A stretch of DNA of 64,000 bases from positions 248,001-312,000 of the forward strand of contig NZ_CP058909.1 of NCBI RefSeq assembly GCF_013415905.1, in the 5' to 3' direction. This stretch comes from Halosimplex pelagicum (GTDB lineage: Archaea > Halobacteriota > Halobacteria > Halobacteriales > Haloarculaceae). Shown in pieces: positions 26,469 to 34,835 of the stretch. Position numbers and translations under genes: made by a program. The notes below the pieces were generated by a model. The model was not told the DNA's origin and made no database searches. It saw nothing but the letters and a program-made list of their open reading frames with translations. Positions within the stretch are counted from its first letter, which is position 1; each line of letters begins with the position of its first letter.

Positions 26469-27260
26469 TCAGAGGCGGCGGTCGAGGAAGTCGGCGACCG
26501 TCTCGATCCCTCGCGCTCGCCAGTCCTCGGGTTCGACGACGATGCCGTGGCCGCCGCCGGGGCGGACACCGAGTTCGACCGGCCGCCCCGCCGCGGCGAG
26601 CGTCCGCGCGTACTCGCGGGCCCCGTCGGCGGGCAGGAGGTCGTCGTCGTCGCCGTGCAGGACGAGCGTCGGCGGCGTCGCCTCGTCGACGTGGGCCGCC
26701 GGCGACGCGCGCTCGTAGCGCTCGGGCACCTCGTCGGGACCGCCGCCGAGGAACTGCCGTTCGAGGTCGTTGGCCGTCTCCGGGGTGCGGTCGCGCAGGT
26801 CGTAGACCCCGCTGATCGGCGCGGCCGCCGCCACCGTCGACGAGAGGGTCGCGTCCGCGGGGTCGAACCCGCCGTCGGCGGCGGCGACCAGCGCCGCGAG
26901 GTGCGCGCCCGCCGAGTGGCCGGTCGTCGCGATCCGGTCGGGGTCGATCCCGTACTCCGCGGCGTGGCCCTTCGCGTAGCGGACCGCCGCAGCCACGTCC
27001 TCGGCGGGCGTCGGGAAGGTCGCCTCGCCGCTCAGGCGGTAGTTGGCATCGAAGCAGACGTAGCCCCGCTCGGCGAGGCCGCGTTCGAGCGCTTCGAGCT
27101 GGCCCTTCTCGCCCTCGATCCAGGCGCCGCCGTGGGAGACGACGACGGCCGGGCGGTCCGCGCCGCCGTCGCCCGGTTCGTACACGTCCAGTTCCAGCGG
27201 CGCCGCTCTGTCGGGCGGACGGCGAAAGACCACGTCGCGTTCGACGGTCACGTCGGTCAC
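26469..27260 (-). CDS. Alpha/beta hydrolase (HSL/BD-FAE-like esterase)
   Basis: 263 residues from GTG 27260. The oxyanion motif HGGAW (near 43-47), nucleophile elbow GHSAGAH (Ser near 115), acidic residue in LVLHGDDDDLLP (near 200-205) and C-terminal His in PGGGHGIVVEP (near 238) complete a triad. It resembles hormone-sensitive-lipase-like and kynurenine-formamidase-like esterases; substrate unknown. It lies 70 bp downstream of the tRNA methylthiotransferase gene on the same strand, so it may be read from that promoter. Confidence 0.88.
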   Translation of the reverse strand: MTDVTVERDVVFRRPPDRAAPLELDVYEPGDGGADRPAVVVSHGGAWIEGEKGQLEALERGLAERGYVCFDANYRLSGEATFPTPAEDVAAAVRYAKGHAAEYGIDPDRIATTGHSAGAHLAALVAAADGGFDPADATLSSTVAAAAPISGVYDLRDRTPETANDLERQFLGGGPDEVPERYERASPAAHVDEATPPTLVLHGDDDDLLPADGAREYARTLAAAGRPVELGVRPGGGHGIVVEPEDWRARGIETVADFLDRRL

Positions 27261-27330
27261 GTCACCGGGGTCGACCCGTGTCGGAAAACGGTTTTCGGTC
27301 GCGGCGACTCGGGCCAGTTCGTCCGGCGAC

Positions 27331-28587
27331 TCAGGCCAGTTCGCCCAGCGCGTAGACGGTGTTGTGGCCAGTGACTTCGACGTCGACGGTGTCGCCCAGT
27401 TCGACGCCCTGGTTCTGTGCGTCGGGGATCGCCACCTGCCGGTAGGCGCGGTCGTAGCCCACCAGCGAGTCGTCGGTGCCGTCCTCCGTGAGCAGCACCG
27501 ACCGGACCTCGCCGACCATCGACTCGTACACGTCGTCCATCACGTCCATCTTCAGCTCCGACATCGCCTTCGAGCGCTCCTTCTTGACGGTGCCGCCGAG
27601 CCCCTTCATGTCGGCGGCGTCGGTGCCCGGCCGCTTGGAGAAGCGGGTCACGTTGATCTTCTCCGGGCGGGTCTCGCGCAACAGGGCCATCGACTGCTCG
27701 AAGTCGCGGTCGGTCTCGGTGGGGAAGCCGACGATGAAGTCCGTCGAGAGCGTCCACTCGTCGAGATAGTCGTCGAAGGTCTCGACGACCTCGACGTACT
27801 CGCTGACCTGGTGCTGGCGGCGCATGTCCCCGAGCACGTCGTCGCTCCCGGATTGGACGGGCGCGTGCAGGAAGTTGTACAGTTCGTCGTGCTCGGCGAA
27901 CACTTCGGCGAGTTCCTCGCGGATGCCGTGGACGCCCTTGGGGTTGGCCATGCCCACCCGAACCCGGAACTCCCCGTCGATCTCCGAGCAGATCCGATCC
28001 AGGAGGACGTGGAGCTTGCGCTCGCCCTCGTCCCAGCCGTAGACGCCGGTGTCCTGGCCGGTGACGCGGATCTCCTTGGCGCCGGCGTGGACCAGTGCGC
28101 GGGCCTTCTCCAGGTTCTCCTCGACCGATGGGGAGTCGATCTTTCCGGTGGCGTGCTTGGTGATGCAGTACGAGCAGTCGCTCATACAGCCCCGCGCGAT
28201 GGGGAGGATGCCGACGACGCCGTCGAGGATCGGTTCGGTGTCGGGCGTCGTCGTCGGGCACTCGCCGTTCCGGACGTACTCGGGCACCTCGTCCCAGTGG
28301 AGGACTTCGGCGTCGAGGTCGGCCGCCTCGAACTCCTCGCCCTGGGCCAGCGCCATACAGCCGGTGACGACCAGATCGGCTGGCGTCTCGGCGTCGAGTT
28401 CCTCGGCCCGGCGGAGCATGTTGCGCTCCGTCTTCTCGACCACGGTGCAGGTGTTGAGGATCGCCACGTCGGCCTCCTCGGGGCCGTCGGCGGGGTGGTG
28501 GCCGCCGTCGCGGAGCGACCGCTCGATCTGGCGGCTCTCACCCCGGTTGGCCGTGCAGCCGTAGGTCTCGATGTGATAGCGGGCCAT
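27331..28587 (-). CDS. tRNA threonylcarbamoyladenosine methylthiotransferase (MtaB/CDKAL1-like)
   Basis: 418 residues. Radical-SAM methylthiotransferase converting t6A37 to ms2t6A37 in ANN-decoding tRNAs. Three domains are visible: N-terminal UPF0004 with cluster cysteines (ETYGCTANRGES, LNTCTVVEKTE, VVTGCMALAQ), the radical SAM core with CxxxCxxC (ARGCMSDCSYCITKHA, near 134-145), and a C-terminal TRAM domain (about 355-418, GDTVDVEVTGHNTVYALGEL). The short archaeal/eukaryotic form. ATG 28587 has a TTTTGG box about 27 nt upstream. The first codons lie just past the repeat element B1, which therefore sits upstream of this promoter. Confidence 0.95.
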   Translation of the reverse strand: MARYHIETYGCTANRGESRQIERSLRDGGHHPADGPEEADVAILNTCTVVEKTERNMLRRAEELDAETPADLVVTGCMALAQGEEFEAADLDAEVLHWDEVPEYVRNGECPTTTPDTEPILDGVVGILPIARGCMSDCSYCITKHATGKIDSPSVEENLEKARALVHAGAKEIRVTGQDTGVYGWDEGERKLHVLLDRICSEIDGEFRVRVGMANPKGVHGIREELAEVFAEHDELYNFLHAPVQSGSDDVLGDMRRQHQVSEYVEVVETFDDYLDEWTLSTDFIVGFPTETDRDFEQSMALLRETRPEKINVTRFSKRPGTDAADMKGLGGTVKKERSKAMSELKMDVMDDVYESMVGEVRSVLLTEDGTDDSLVGYDRAYRQVAIPDAQNQGVELGDTVDVEVTGHNTVYALGELA

Positions 28588-28740
28588 CTCGTTAGTTCTC
28601 TCTTGGCGCTCGCGGCCAAAAGCGCGACGGATCGATTCTCACGCTGGAACGGTTTCGATCGTTCATCGGGGTGACACGCGCTGTCAATTCGTTTGCGGTG
28701 GCGCGCGCTGTCGCGAGTCTCGTCTCGCGACGAAGCCGCG

Positions 28741-29016
28741 CGAGGGATGAGCGACCGCAGGGAGCGAATCGGCTGGGGAGGTGTGTGGCCGTCTACGGTG
28801 CTGTGCGGTCGCGGACCCTGGCGGACTGAAAGGGCGAGGCGCGCTCGCGTTTATGTAGTCGTCTGAGCGTCCCCTACCCGAGCGACCGCAGGTCGCGAAG
28901 GTATGTCGCTCCGCGACCGCGAGCGGGCCGAGGGCTTTCAACGCATGCTGTCGTCTGCGGTCGATCCATCCCGTAGCGAGCGGGTCGAGGGCTTTCATCG
29001 CGTAACGTCCGCAACG
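28741..29016. repeat. Structured dispersed repeat, subfamily B, copy 1
   Basis: Fills most of the 494-bp gap 28588-29081. Landmarks on the plus strand: GGACTGAAAGGGCGAG followed by GCGYG-CTCGC (hairpin GCGAG/CTCGC); a local stem at 28875-28903 (TACC...GGTA enclosing GCGACC-GCA-GGTCGC); ATGTCGCTCCGCGAC; and two 25-nt direct repeats ending GAGGGCTTTCAWCG (28919-28943 and 28976-29000, 23 of 25 identical, 57 nt apart). The same order recurs at 44761-45075. A short ORF from 28903 (MSLRDRERAEGFQR...) runs through the direct repeats; it is discussed in the findings and not called as a gene. Confidence 0.7.
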
Positions 29017-29081
29017 GTCGTCGGTCTCCCTGAAGAAGGCCCACAGACTTCGCTGCCATCAGAAACGACTAGAACTGTTCC

Positions 29082-29768
29082 TCAGTCGTCCCACCCGCTC
29101 ACGTCTTCGCGGCTCGCCGTCTCGTGCTGGTCGAGGAACTCGCGGGCGATCACGTCCCCACTCGAAGCCCCGATCCGCTCCGCCCCCGCATCCAGCATCG
29201 CCTCCATCTCGGCCCACGAGCCGACCCCGCCCGACGCCTTGACGGGCAGGTACTCGGCGAGCAGTTCCACGTCGGGGACGGTCGCGCCGCCGTCGGAGAA
29301 GCCCGTCGCGGTCTTGAGGTAGTCGGCGTCAGCCGCCAGCGCGCACTCGGCGGCGCGGCGTTTCTCCGCGTCGGACAGCAGCGGCGTCTCGACGATCACC
29401 TTCACCGGGACCGGGACAGCGGCGACGACCTCCTCGATCTCCTCGGTCACGGCGCCGTCCTCGTCGGCCCGCAGCCGGCCGACGTTGATCACCATGTCGA
29501 GTTCGTCGGCGCCGGCCTCCCAGGCGTCCTCGGCCTCGGCGACCTTCGTCGCGGGCGCGTGCTGGCCGTGGGGGAAGCCCACGACGGTCGACAGCGGCAC
29601 GGTCGGGGCGTAGCCGTCCGCGAGCTCGAGGTAACAGGGCGGGATGCAGGCGCGCAGGCCGTACTCGATGGCGGCGTCGAGCACGGCGATCACGTCGTCC
29701 GGCGTCGTCTCCGGTCCGAGGACCGTGTGCTCGATACGGCCCGTCACGTCCGCGGCGTCCGTGGTCAT
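29082..29768 (-). CDS. deoC: Deoxyribose-phosphate aldolase
   Basis: 228 residues, class I aldolase splitting 2-deoxyribose-5-phosphate into glyceraldehyde-3-phosphate and acetaldehyde in nucleoside breakdown. The Schiff-base lysine is Lys152 in YLKTATGF; Lys177 (VKASGGV) and Asp91 (DMVINVG) complete the catalytic set. GFPHGQ near 64 and KVIVET near 123 are standard barrel strands. A TATA-like CTTTAG (minus strand, about 29789-29797) lies 24-28 nt before the ATG. A nucleoside phosphorylase is 1.3 kb away on the other strand, giving a small nucleoside-salvage neighbourhood. Confidence 0.96.
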   Translation of the reverse strand: MTTDAADVTGRIEHTVLGPETTPDDVIAVLDAAIEYGLRACIPPCYLELADGYAPTVPLSTVVGFPHGQHAPATKVAEAEDAWEAGADELDMVINVGRLRADEDGAVTEEIEEVVAAVPVPVKVIVETPLLSDAEKRRAAECALAADADYLKTATGFSDGGATVPDVELLAEYLPVKASGGVGSWAEMEAMLDAGAERIGASSGDVIAREFLDQHETASREDVSGWDD

Positions 29769-29930
29769 GGCTCACCTCTCGCACCCCCACCACTAAAGCC
29801 CGCCCGGATCGGCGGCGTCGGGGCGCGCAGCGGCGGTCGCGCCGGCGGTCGTGTCGTCGTCTCGTCGTTCCGCCCGAGCGACACCCCGGCGACCGCAACC
29901 CTTTCGTCGGTCGACGCCGCGCCACAGGGT

Positions 29931-30773
29931 ATGCAGATCCTCCCGAGCGGGCTGGTGATCCCGCCGCTGCCGTACGCCGTCACGCTGGCCGTGCTGACGG
30001 CGGCGTCGGTCGCCGGCCTCTACCTGCTGGACCCGCCGGTCACGTCCCGGCAGGTGCTCGCGCTCGCGCCGTGGATGATCGCCGGCGGCGCCTTCCACGC
30101 CTTCGAGCAGGCCGGGCTCTTCCCGACGGTGCTCAGGCCCTTTTTCGCCGCGCCGGCGGTGTACGTGACGACGTTCCTCCTCGCCGCCGCCGTCTGGCTC
30201 CCCTCGGTCATCCGCGCCCAGATGCTCGACGACACGGGTCGGATCGCCCGCTACCTCGGGTTCTTCGGAACGGCGCTCGTGCTCGCGCTGACGGGCGTCG
30301 CCTACGCCTTCGCCGCGGGACGGGTCGACTCGACGACCGCGCTGGTCTGGCTCCCGGTCGGCTTTCTCGGCGCGGGCGTGCTCACCGCGCCGGTGTACTA
30401 CCTGCTCGCGCTCAAGTGGACGGCCGCCGTCGACCGCGCGGGCGTCGCCGGCCCGCTGGTCGTGTTCGCCCACGCGCTCGACGGCTTCTCGACGGCGATC
30501 GGCGTCGACGTGATCGGCACCGGCGAGCGCACGCCCATCCCCCGCCGGATCATGGACTTCGCCGAGACGCTGCCCACCTATCCGTACGTCGGCAAGGGGT
30601 GGCTGTTCGCCGTCGTCAAGCTCGTCGTCGCCGCCGGCATCGTCGTCCTCCTCGCGGACCTCGTCGAGGACGAGCCCACCCAGGGGAACCTCCTGTTCGC
30701 CTTCGTCGCCGCCGTCGGCATGGGCCCCGCCGCCAACAACCTCTTCCTGTTCCTGATCGGGCCCGCGATCTGA
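29931..30773 (+). CDS. DUF63 family membrane protein
   Basis: 280 residues with about seven to eight membrane helices. It matches the archaeal DUF63 family: early PPLPYAVTLAVLTAASVAGL, the conserved GGAFHAFEQAGLFP near 52-65, FAHALDGFSTAIGVDVIGTG near 183-202 and the C-terminal VGMGPAANNLFLFL. Conserved His, Asp and Asn residues inside helices are a family hallmark; the function is not established. ATG 29931 is preceded by an AT-rich AACCCTTT box about 30 nt upstream. It diverges from deoC, with a shared 160-bp promoter region. Confidence 0.9.
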   Translation: MQILPSGLVIPPLPYAVTLAVLTAASVAGLYLLDPPVTSRQVLALAPWMIAGGAFHAFEQAGLFPTVLRPFFAAPAVYVTTFLLAAAVWLPSVIRAQMLDDTGRIARYLGFFGTALVLALTGVAYAFAAGRVDSTTALVWLPVGFLGAGVLTAPVYYLLALKWTAAVDRAGVAGPLVVFAHALDGFSTAIGVDVIGTGERTPIPRRIMDFAETLPTYPYVGKGWLFAVVKLVVAAGIVVLLADLVEDEPTQGNLLFAFVAAVGMGPAANNLFLFLIGPAI

Positions 30774-30836
30774 CCGACCGCACGGCTCGCCCGCATCCGC
30801 CCGGGCGCCCGCCGAGGCTCCCCCGCCACCACCCCC

Positions 30837-30987
30837 GTTTCGTGTCGAACCGCCGCCCCGCGGCGAACCCCCTCGTTTCGGGTCGAACCCCGCCGGTATC
30901 GTGCGGTTTCCGGGGTTCGAATCGCTCCCGAAACGGTCCCCCGTTCGGCTCCGGAGCGCTCCCCATCGGTGGGGAGGGCTGGGGACC
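30837..30987. repeat. Cluster of inverted repeats upstream of the nucleoside phosphorylase gene
   Basis: The 309-bp gap 30774-31082 holds no gene. GTTTCGNGTCGAACC occurs twice in direct orientation (30837-30851 and 30875-30889) and once, interrupted by ATCGCT, in reverse. The second and third copies form a stem of two 9-bp helices (30874-30882 with 30927-30935; 30883-30891 with 30912-30920). A second hairpin CTCCCCA-TCGG-TGGGGAG is at 30959-30976. The GGTTCGAAT piece mimics a tRNA T-arm, but no acceptor or anticodon stem fits. Confidence 0.45.
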
Positions 30988-31082
30988 GGGAACGGTCCGG
31001 GAAGTGGCCGAGCCGCGGGGCGGCCGCCGGGACGGCCGCTCGAACGGGTACCGTTTTGCCGCCCCCGGACCCACGATCGGCC

Positions 31083-31808
31083 ATGGCGAAACAGCCGCAC
31101 CTGCTGGTCGAAGAGGGCGACGTACACGACATCGCGCTGATCCCCGGCGACCCGGGGCGCGTCGAGCGCATCGCCAACCACTGCGAGAACGTCGAGCACG
31201 TGGCCGAGAACCGCGAGTATCGGCTCGTCAACGCGACCTACGAGGGACGGGACCTGACGATCTGTTCGACGGGGATCGGCTGCCCCTCCGCGACCATCGC
31301 CGTCGAGGAACTGTCGAACGTCGGCGTCGAGACGTTCGTCCGCGTCGGCACGACCGGGGCGCTGCAGTCGGACATCGAGATCGGCGACATGGTCGTCGCG
31401 ACGGGTGCGGCCAAGGACGAGGGCACCACGAAGCGCTACGAGAACGTCGAGTACCCGGCGGTCGCCGACTACGAGACGCTCTCGGCGCTGGTCGACGGCG
31501 CGGAGGAGAACGACGAGGCGGTCCACGTCGGCCCCATCGCGACGGACGACGCCTTCTACGCCGAGACCGACGAGTACGTCGAGGACTGGGAGGCCGCGGG
31601 CCTGCTGGCCGTCGAGATGGAGGCCGCCGCCGTCTTCACGCTCGCCCGGCGGAAGGGGCTGCGCGCCGGCGCCATCTGCACCGTCGACGGTAACCTCGTC
31701 GAGGGCACCCAGAAGGGCGAGACCGACGACGAGGAGCTCCCCGAGAAGGCGAAGAACAACGTCGAACGCGCGATTCGCATCTCTCTGGACGCGGCGACGG
31801 GGCTCTGA
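31083..31808 (+). CDS. udp: Nucleoside phosphorylase (uridine phosphorylase-like)
   Basis: 241 residues, NP-I family: phosphorolysis of a nucleoside to base and (deoxy)ribose-1-phosphate. Seen: phosphate loop IPGDPGRVERIA (near 20-31), RVGTTGALQ (near 92-100), and EMEAAAVFTLA (near 178-188), whose Glu binds the ribose hydroxyl; TGIGCPSATIAVEEL (near 63-77) matches the uridine-phosphorylase branch. ATG 31083 is fixed by homology (MAKQPHLLVEEGDVHDIALIPG) and a TATA-like ACCGTTTTGCC about 30 nt upstream. Together with deoC it suggests breakdown of deoxynucleosides to central metabolism. Confidence 0.93.
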   Translation: MAKQPHLLVEEGDVHDIALIPGDPGRVERIANHCENVEHVAENREYRLVNATYEGRDLTICSTGIGCPSATIAVEELSNVGVETFVRVGTTGALQSDIEIGDMVVATGAAKDEGTTKRYENVEYPAVADYETLSALVDGAEENDEAVHVGPIATDDAFYAETDEYVEDWEAAGLLAVEMEAAAVFTLARRKGLRAGAICTVDGNLVEGTQKGETDDEELPEKAKNNVERAIRISLDAATGL

Positions 31809-31900
31809 GCGGCGAGTCCTCCCGGTCGGCGAGCGTCGGGGCGGCGCAGCCCGACCGGTCGGACGATCCTTTTTGTACCGAGCCGGGGATAGTGGAGCCC

Positions 31901-33454
31901 ATGCGCGGCCCGCTCGGCGACCGGATCTACGCGGCGCTCGCGCGGCTCCGGCGGCTCGAACGCCGGGAGCTGCGGGCCTTGCGTCGCTGGGTCGAGCGGA
32001 CGAGCAACCTCGTTCACCTCTCGGTCCTCGCGTTCGTCCCGCTGTTGATCGCGGTCGTGACGCTGCTGTTCAACAGCATCGAGCAGCTCTCCTTCCTGCT
32101 CTTTCCGCCGCTGGCGTCGGGCACCTACACGCTGTTCGCCGACCCGGAGGGGAAGTACGCCTCGCCGACGCGGTTCGTCGCCGGACTCACCGCCGGCGCG
32201 CTGTGTGGCTGGGCCGCGCTCGGTCTCGCGTCGGCGCTCGGCCTCGGTGGCGGCGGGGCCGTCGCGGGGGCCGCGGCCGAGGGCCTGACCGTCGGCGCGT
32301 TCCAGGCCGCGGTCGCGGTCTTGCTCGCCGGGGCGAGCACCTGGGCGCTCGACGTCGAGGAGCCGTCGGCCTACTCGACGGCGCTGCTGGGGCTGCTGGT
32401 CAGCCCGGGCGACCAGCCGGTGTTCGCGCTGTCGGTCCTGCTGGCCAGCAGCGTCGTCGCGCTGGTGTTCGTCGTCTGGCGCGAGCGCTTCTACGACCGG
32501 CGCGCGCAGTTCCTCTACGAGTCGACCGGGAGCGACGACCACGTCCTCGTCCCGATGCGCGGGGACGACCCCGACGCGACGGCGATGCTCGGCGCCCGAC
32601 TGGCCGCCGCCCACGACGCCGGGAAGGTCGTCCTGCTGGACGTGGTCGACGACGAGGCCGTCGCCAGCGCCGAGCGGGACCTCCTCGACGAGGGGCGGCG
32701 GGCCGACCGGGCCGTCACCGACGGCGGTCGCGACGACCACGGCGACCCCGTCTCGGACGGCGGCGACGCCAGCGGAAACGAGGACGGCCCGTCCGACGAT
32801 ACGTCCGGAGACCGCGCCGAGGAGCGGGCGGTCGCCGCGGCGGCGGCCCACCTCGAAGACCGCGCGAGCGAGATCGAGACGCGGGTCGGGGTGCCCTGCG
32901 AGGTGGTCGTCGCCGTGGGCGGGCGCTCGCGGGCCGCGACGGTGTTGCAGACCGCCCGCGAGACCAACTGTGACCTGGTCGCGGCGGCCTACGAGCAACG
33001 GTACGGCGCGCTCACGCCCTACATCCACGACCTGTTCCGCGGCGATATCGACGTGATCGTCCACCGCTCGGCGGCCGGGCGGACCCGCTGGAAGCGCGTG
33101 CTGGTGCCGGTCCGCCGGGCCAGCGACGTGGCCCACAGCATGCTCGACTTCGCCCGCCGGCTGGTCGGCCGGTCGGGTCGGATCAGCGTCTGTTCGTGCG
33201 TCTCGGGCGAGCGCGAGCGCCGGCGCGCCGAGGCGATGCTCGCCGACCTGGTCGAGGCGTTCGACGGGGGCTTCGAGACGCGCGTCGCCGTCGAGACCAT
33301 CGAGCGCTACCTCGCCGACAACGCCGACGAGTTCGACCTCCTGTTCATGGGCGCCAGCACCGACCGCTCGGCGGCCTCGCGACTGATCTCCCCGCCGACG
33401 TTCGAGCGCATCCAGGATCTGGACGCCGACGTCGTCATCGTCGACCGGTCGTGA
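31901..33454 (+). CDS. HPP-domain membrane protein fused to two Usp-like domains
   Basis: 517 residues. The N-terminal third is an HPP-family membrane domain with four helices (about 45-65, 90-115, 125-148, 170-190), preceded by ERTSNLVHLSVLAFVPLLIA and including FPPLASGTYTLFADPEGKYASP, typical of HPP proteins. After residue 205 two Usp-like cytoplasmic domains follow: YESTGSDDHVLVPMRGDD to about 375, interrupted by a 40-residue acidic insertion, then WKRVLVPVRRASDVAHSMLDFA to the end (LLFMGASTDRS, DADVVIVDRS). HPP membrane modules are implicated in nitrite or other anion transport; Usp domains suggest nucleotide-linked control. ATG 31901 lies about 28 nt after CCTTTTTGTACC. Confidence 0.85.
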   Translation: MRGPLGDRIYAALARLRRLERRELRALRRWVERTSNLVHLSVLAFVPLLIAVVTLLFNSIEQLSFLLFPPLASGTYTLFADPEGKYASPTRFVAGLTAGALCGWAALGLASALGLGGGGAVAGAAAEGLTVGAFQAAVAVLLAGASTWALDVEEPSAYSTALLGLLVSPGDQPVFALSVLLASSVVALVFVVWRERFYDRRAQFLYESTGSDDHVLVPMRGDDPDATAMLGARLAAAHDAGKVVLLDVVDDEAVASAERDLLDEGRRADRAVTDGGRDDHGDPVSDGGDASGNEDGPSDDTSGDRAEERAVAAAAAHLEDRASEIETRVGVPCEVVVAVGGRSRAATVLQTARETNCDLVAAAYEQRYGALTPYIHDLFRGDIDVIVHRSAAGRTRWKRVLVPVRRASDVAHSMLDFARRLVGRSGRISVCSCVSGERERRRAEAMLADLVEAFDGGFETRVAVETIERYLADNADEFDLLFMGASTDRSAASRLISPPTFERIQDLDADVVIVDRS

Positions 33455-33478
33455 GCGGTTCGGCGGTCGGAACGGGTC

Positions 33479-34678
33479 TCAGTCGTCGGCCGCGTCGTCG
33501 CTCGAATCCGCGTCGAGCAGGCGGTCGGCCAACCCCTCCATGTCGCCGCTGCCCAGCGCGGACTCGACGAGGAGGTGGCCGCCGATGACCGCGGGGCTGA
33601 TGACGGCGTCGGCGCCGGCGCGGCGGAGCTTCTCGACGTTCTCGCGGTCGGTGGCGGCGGCGACGATGCGGGCGCCGGGGTGGCACTGTCGGGCGGTGAG
33701 GATCGACAGCGCGTCCTGGGCGTCCTCGTTGGTGGCGGCGATGACGGCGCGGGCGTGTTCGACGCCGGCCTGTCGCTGCGGTTCCTCGTCGCTGGGGTCG
33801 CCGACGACGACGTGCAGGTCCCGGGTTCGCAGCGAGGCCGCCAGGTCGCTGTCGGGCGTTATCACGACGAACTCGGCGGCGTGGGAGAGTTCTTCGAGCA
33901 GCGGTTCGGTCAGGTCGCCGTAGCCCAGGACGACCACGTGGTCGTCCAGGAGTTCCAGGTCGGATTCGTTCATGGTGCCGAGTGCTTGCGAGAGGCGGGC
34001 CTCGATGGCGGGGCCGAGCAGCGACCCCAGCGCGACGGTGAAACTGGCGACGCCGAGCACGAGGACGCTCATCCCGAACAGTTTCGCCTGCTGGCTCGCG
34101 GGCGTCACGTCGCCGTAGCCGACGGTGCTGGCGGTGACGATGGTGTAGTACAGCGCGTCGGTCAGCGTCTCCAGGTTGTTGAACTCCTCGCGGAGCTGGT
34201 AGGCGCCGACGGTGCCGTAGACGAGCGTCCCCGACAGCGCGGCGGCCGCGGCGAGCTGGGTCGTCGACAGGTCCGCCCGCCGGTCGAACCGCCGGTGGTT
34301 CACCAGCACCGTCGGCAGCGACAGCAGCGACAGGGCGATCAGCGGCAGCGAGTACTGGCTCGACTGGGCGAGCCCCTGGACGGCCGTCACCGGCAGGAGC
34401 ACGACCGTCGAGAACCACGCCGCGCGCAGCCGCCGGCGCATCCCCCAGGCGCTCAGCAGCATCAGGAAGCCGGTGAGCGCGCCGGTGAACCCCGCCGCGC
34501 GCTGCACCTCGCGGGGGATCTCGATGTACGTCTCGATGAGGGGGTTGACCGACGTGGCGCTGATGTTGGCCACGCCCGTCCCGAACGAGAGGATGGCGAC
34601 GACGGTCGGCAGCCAGACGGCTGCGCGGGTCCCGACGAACACCGTCTGCGGATGGTGCGCCAGCCGCCTCGGGTCCAT
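33479..34678 (-). CDS. Two-pore-helix potassium channel with RCK (TrkA-N) domain
   Basis: 399 residues. After four N-terminal helices, TDALYYTIVTASTVGYGDVTP carries the K+ selectivity filter TVGYGD (185-190), followed by the inner helix (KLFGMSVLVLGVASFTVALGSLLG). The cytoplasmic part is an RCK/TrkA-N Rossmann domain from about 245 (HVVVLGYGDLTEPLLEEL; glycine motif reduced to GYGDLT), with Asp after strand 2 (VVITPDSD). The tail ends in acidic residues. It resembles bacterial Kch-type channels. ATG 34678 has the box ATTTTAG (minus strand, 34701-34707) 23-29 nt upstream. Divergent from the two RCK_C-type membrane proteins at 34836. Confidence 0.93.
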   Translation of the reverse strand: MDPRRLAHHPQTVFVGTRAAVWLPTVVAILSFGTGVANISATSVNPLIETYIEIPREVQRAAGFTGALTGFLMLLSAWGMRRRLRAAWFSTVVLLPVTAVQGLAQSSQYSLPLIALSLLSLPTVLVNHRRFDRRADLSTTQLAAAAALSGTLVYGTVGAYQLREEFNNLETLTDALYYTIVTASTVGYGDVTPASQQAKLFGMSVLVLGVASFTVALGSLLGPAIEARLSQALGTMNESDLELLDDHVVVLGYGDLTEPLLEELSHAAEFVVITPDSDLAASLRTRDLHVVVGDPSDEEPQRQAGVEHARAVIAATNEDAQDALSILTARQCHPGARIVAAATDRENVEKLRRAGADAVISPAVIGGHLLVESALGSGDMEGLADRLLDADSSDDAADD

Positions 34679-34835
34679 ACCCACCGCAGGTGGCCGAGCG
34701 GCTAAAATCCCACCGACCCGCGGCGGTTCGTGTCACGGGAGACGGACGACCGCTCCCCGCGACCGGGTTCGTCGCCCGGTCTCGCTCGCCACGCCCGCCG
34801 ATACACGTTTACCGGTGGATTCCGTCACACCGCCC

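Noticed and set aside
28903-29322. ORF MSLRDRERAEGFQR... in element B1 as a gene
   Set aside because: It extends into the antisense of deoC and shares only the repeat portion with the 44959 ORF; codon changes are not mainly synonymous. Kept as a question in findings.
30912-30935. GGTTCGAAT resembling a tRNA T-arm
   Set aside because: No matching 5-bp T stem, anticodon arm or acceptor stem around it; it is better explained by the inverted repeat.
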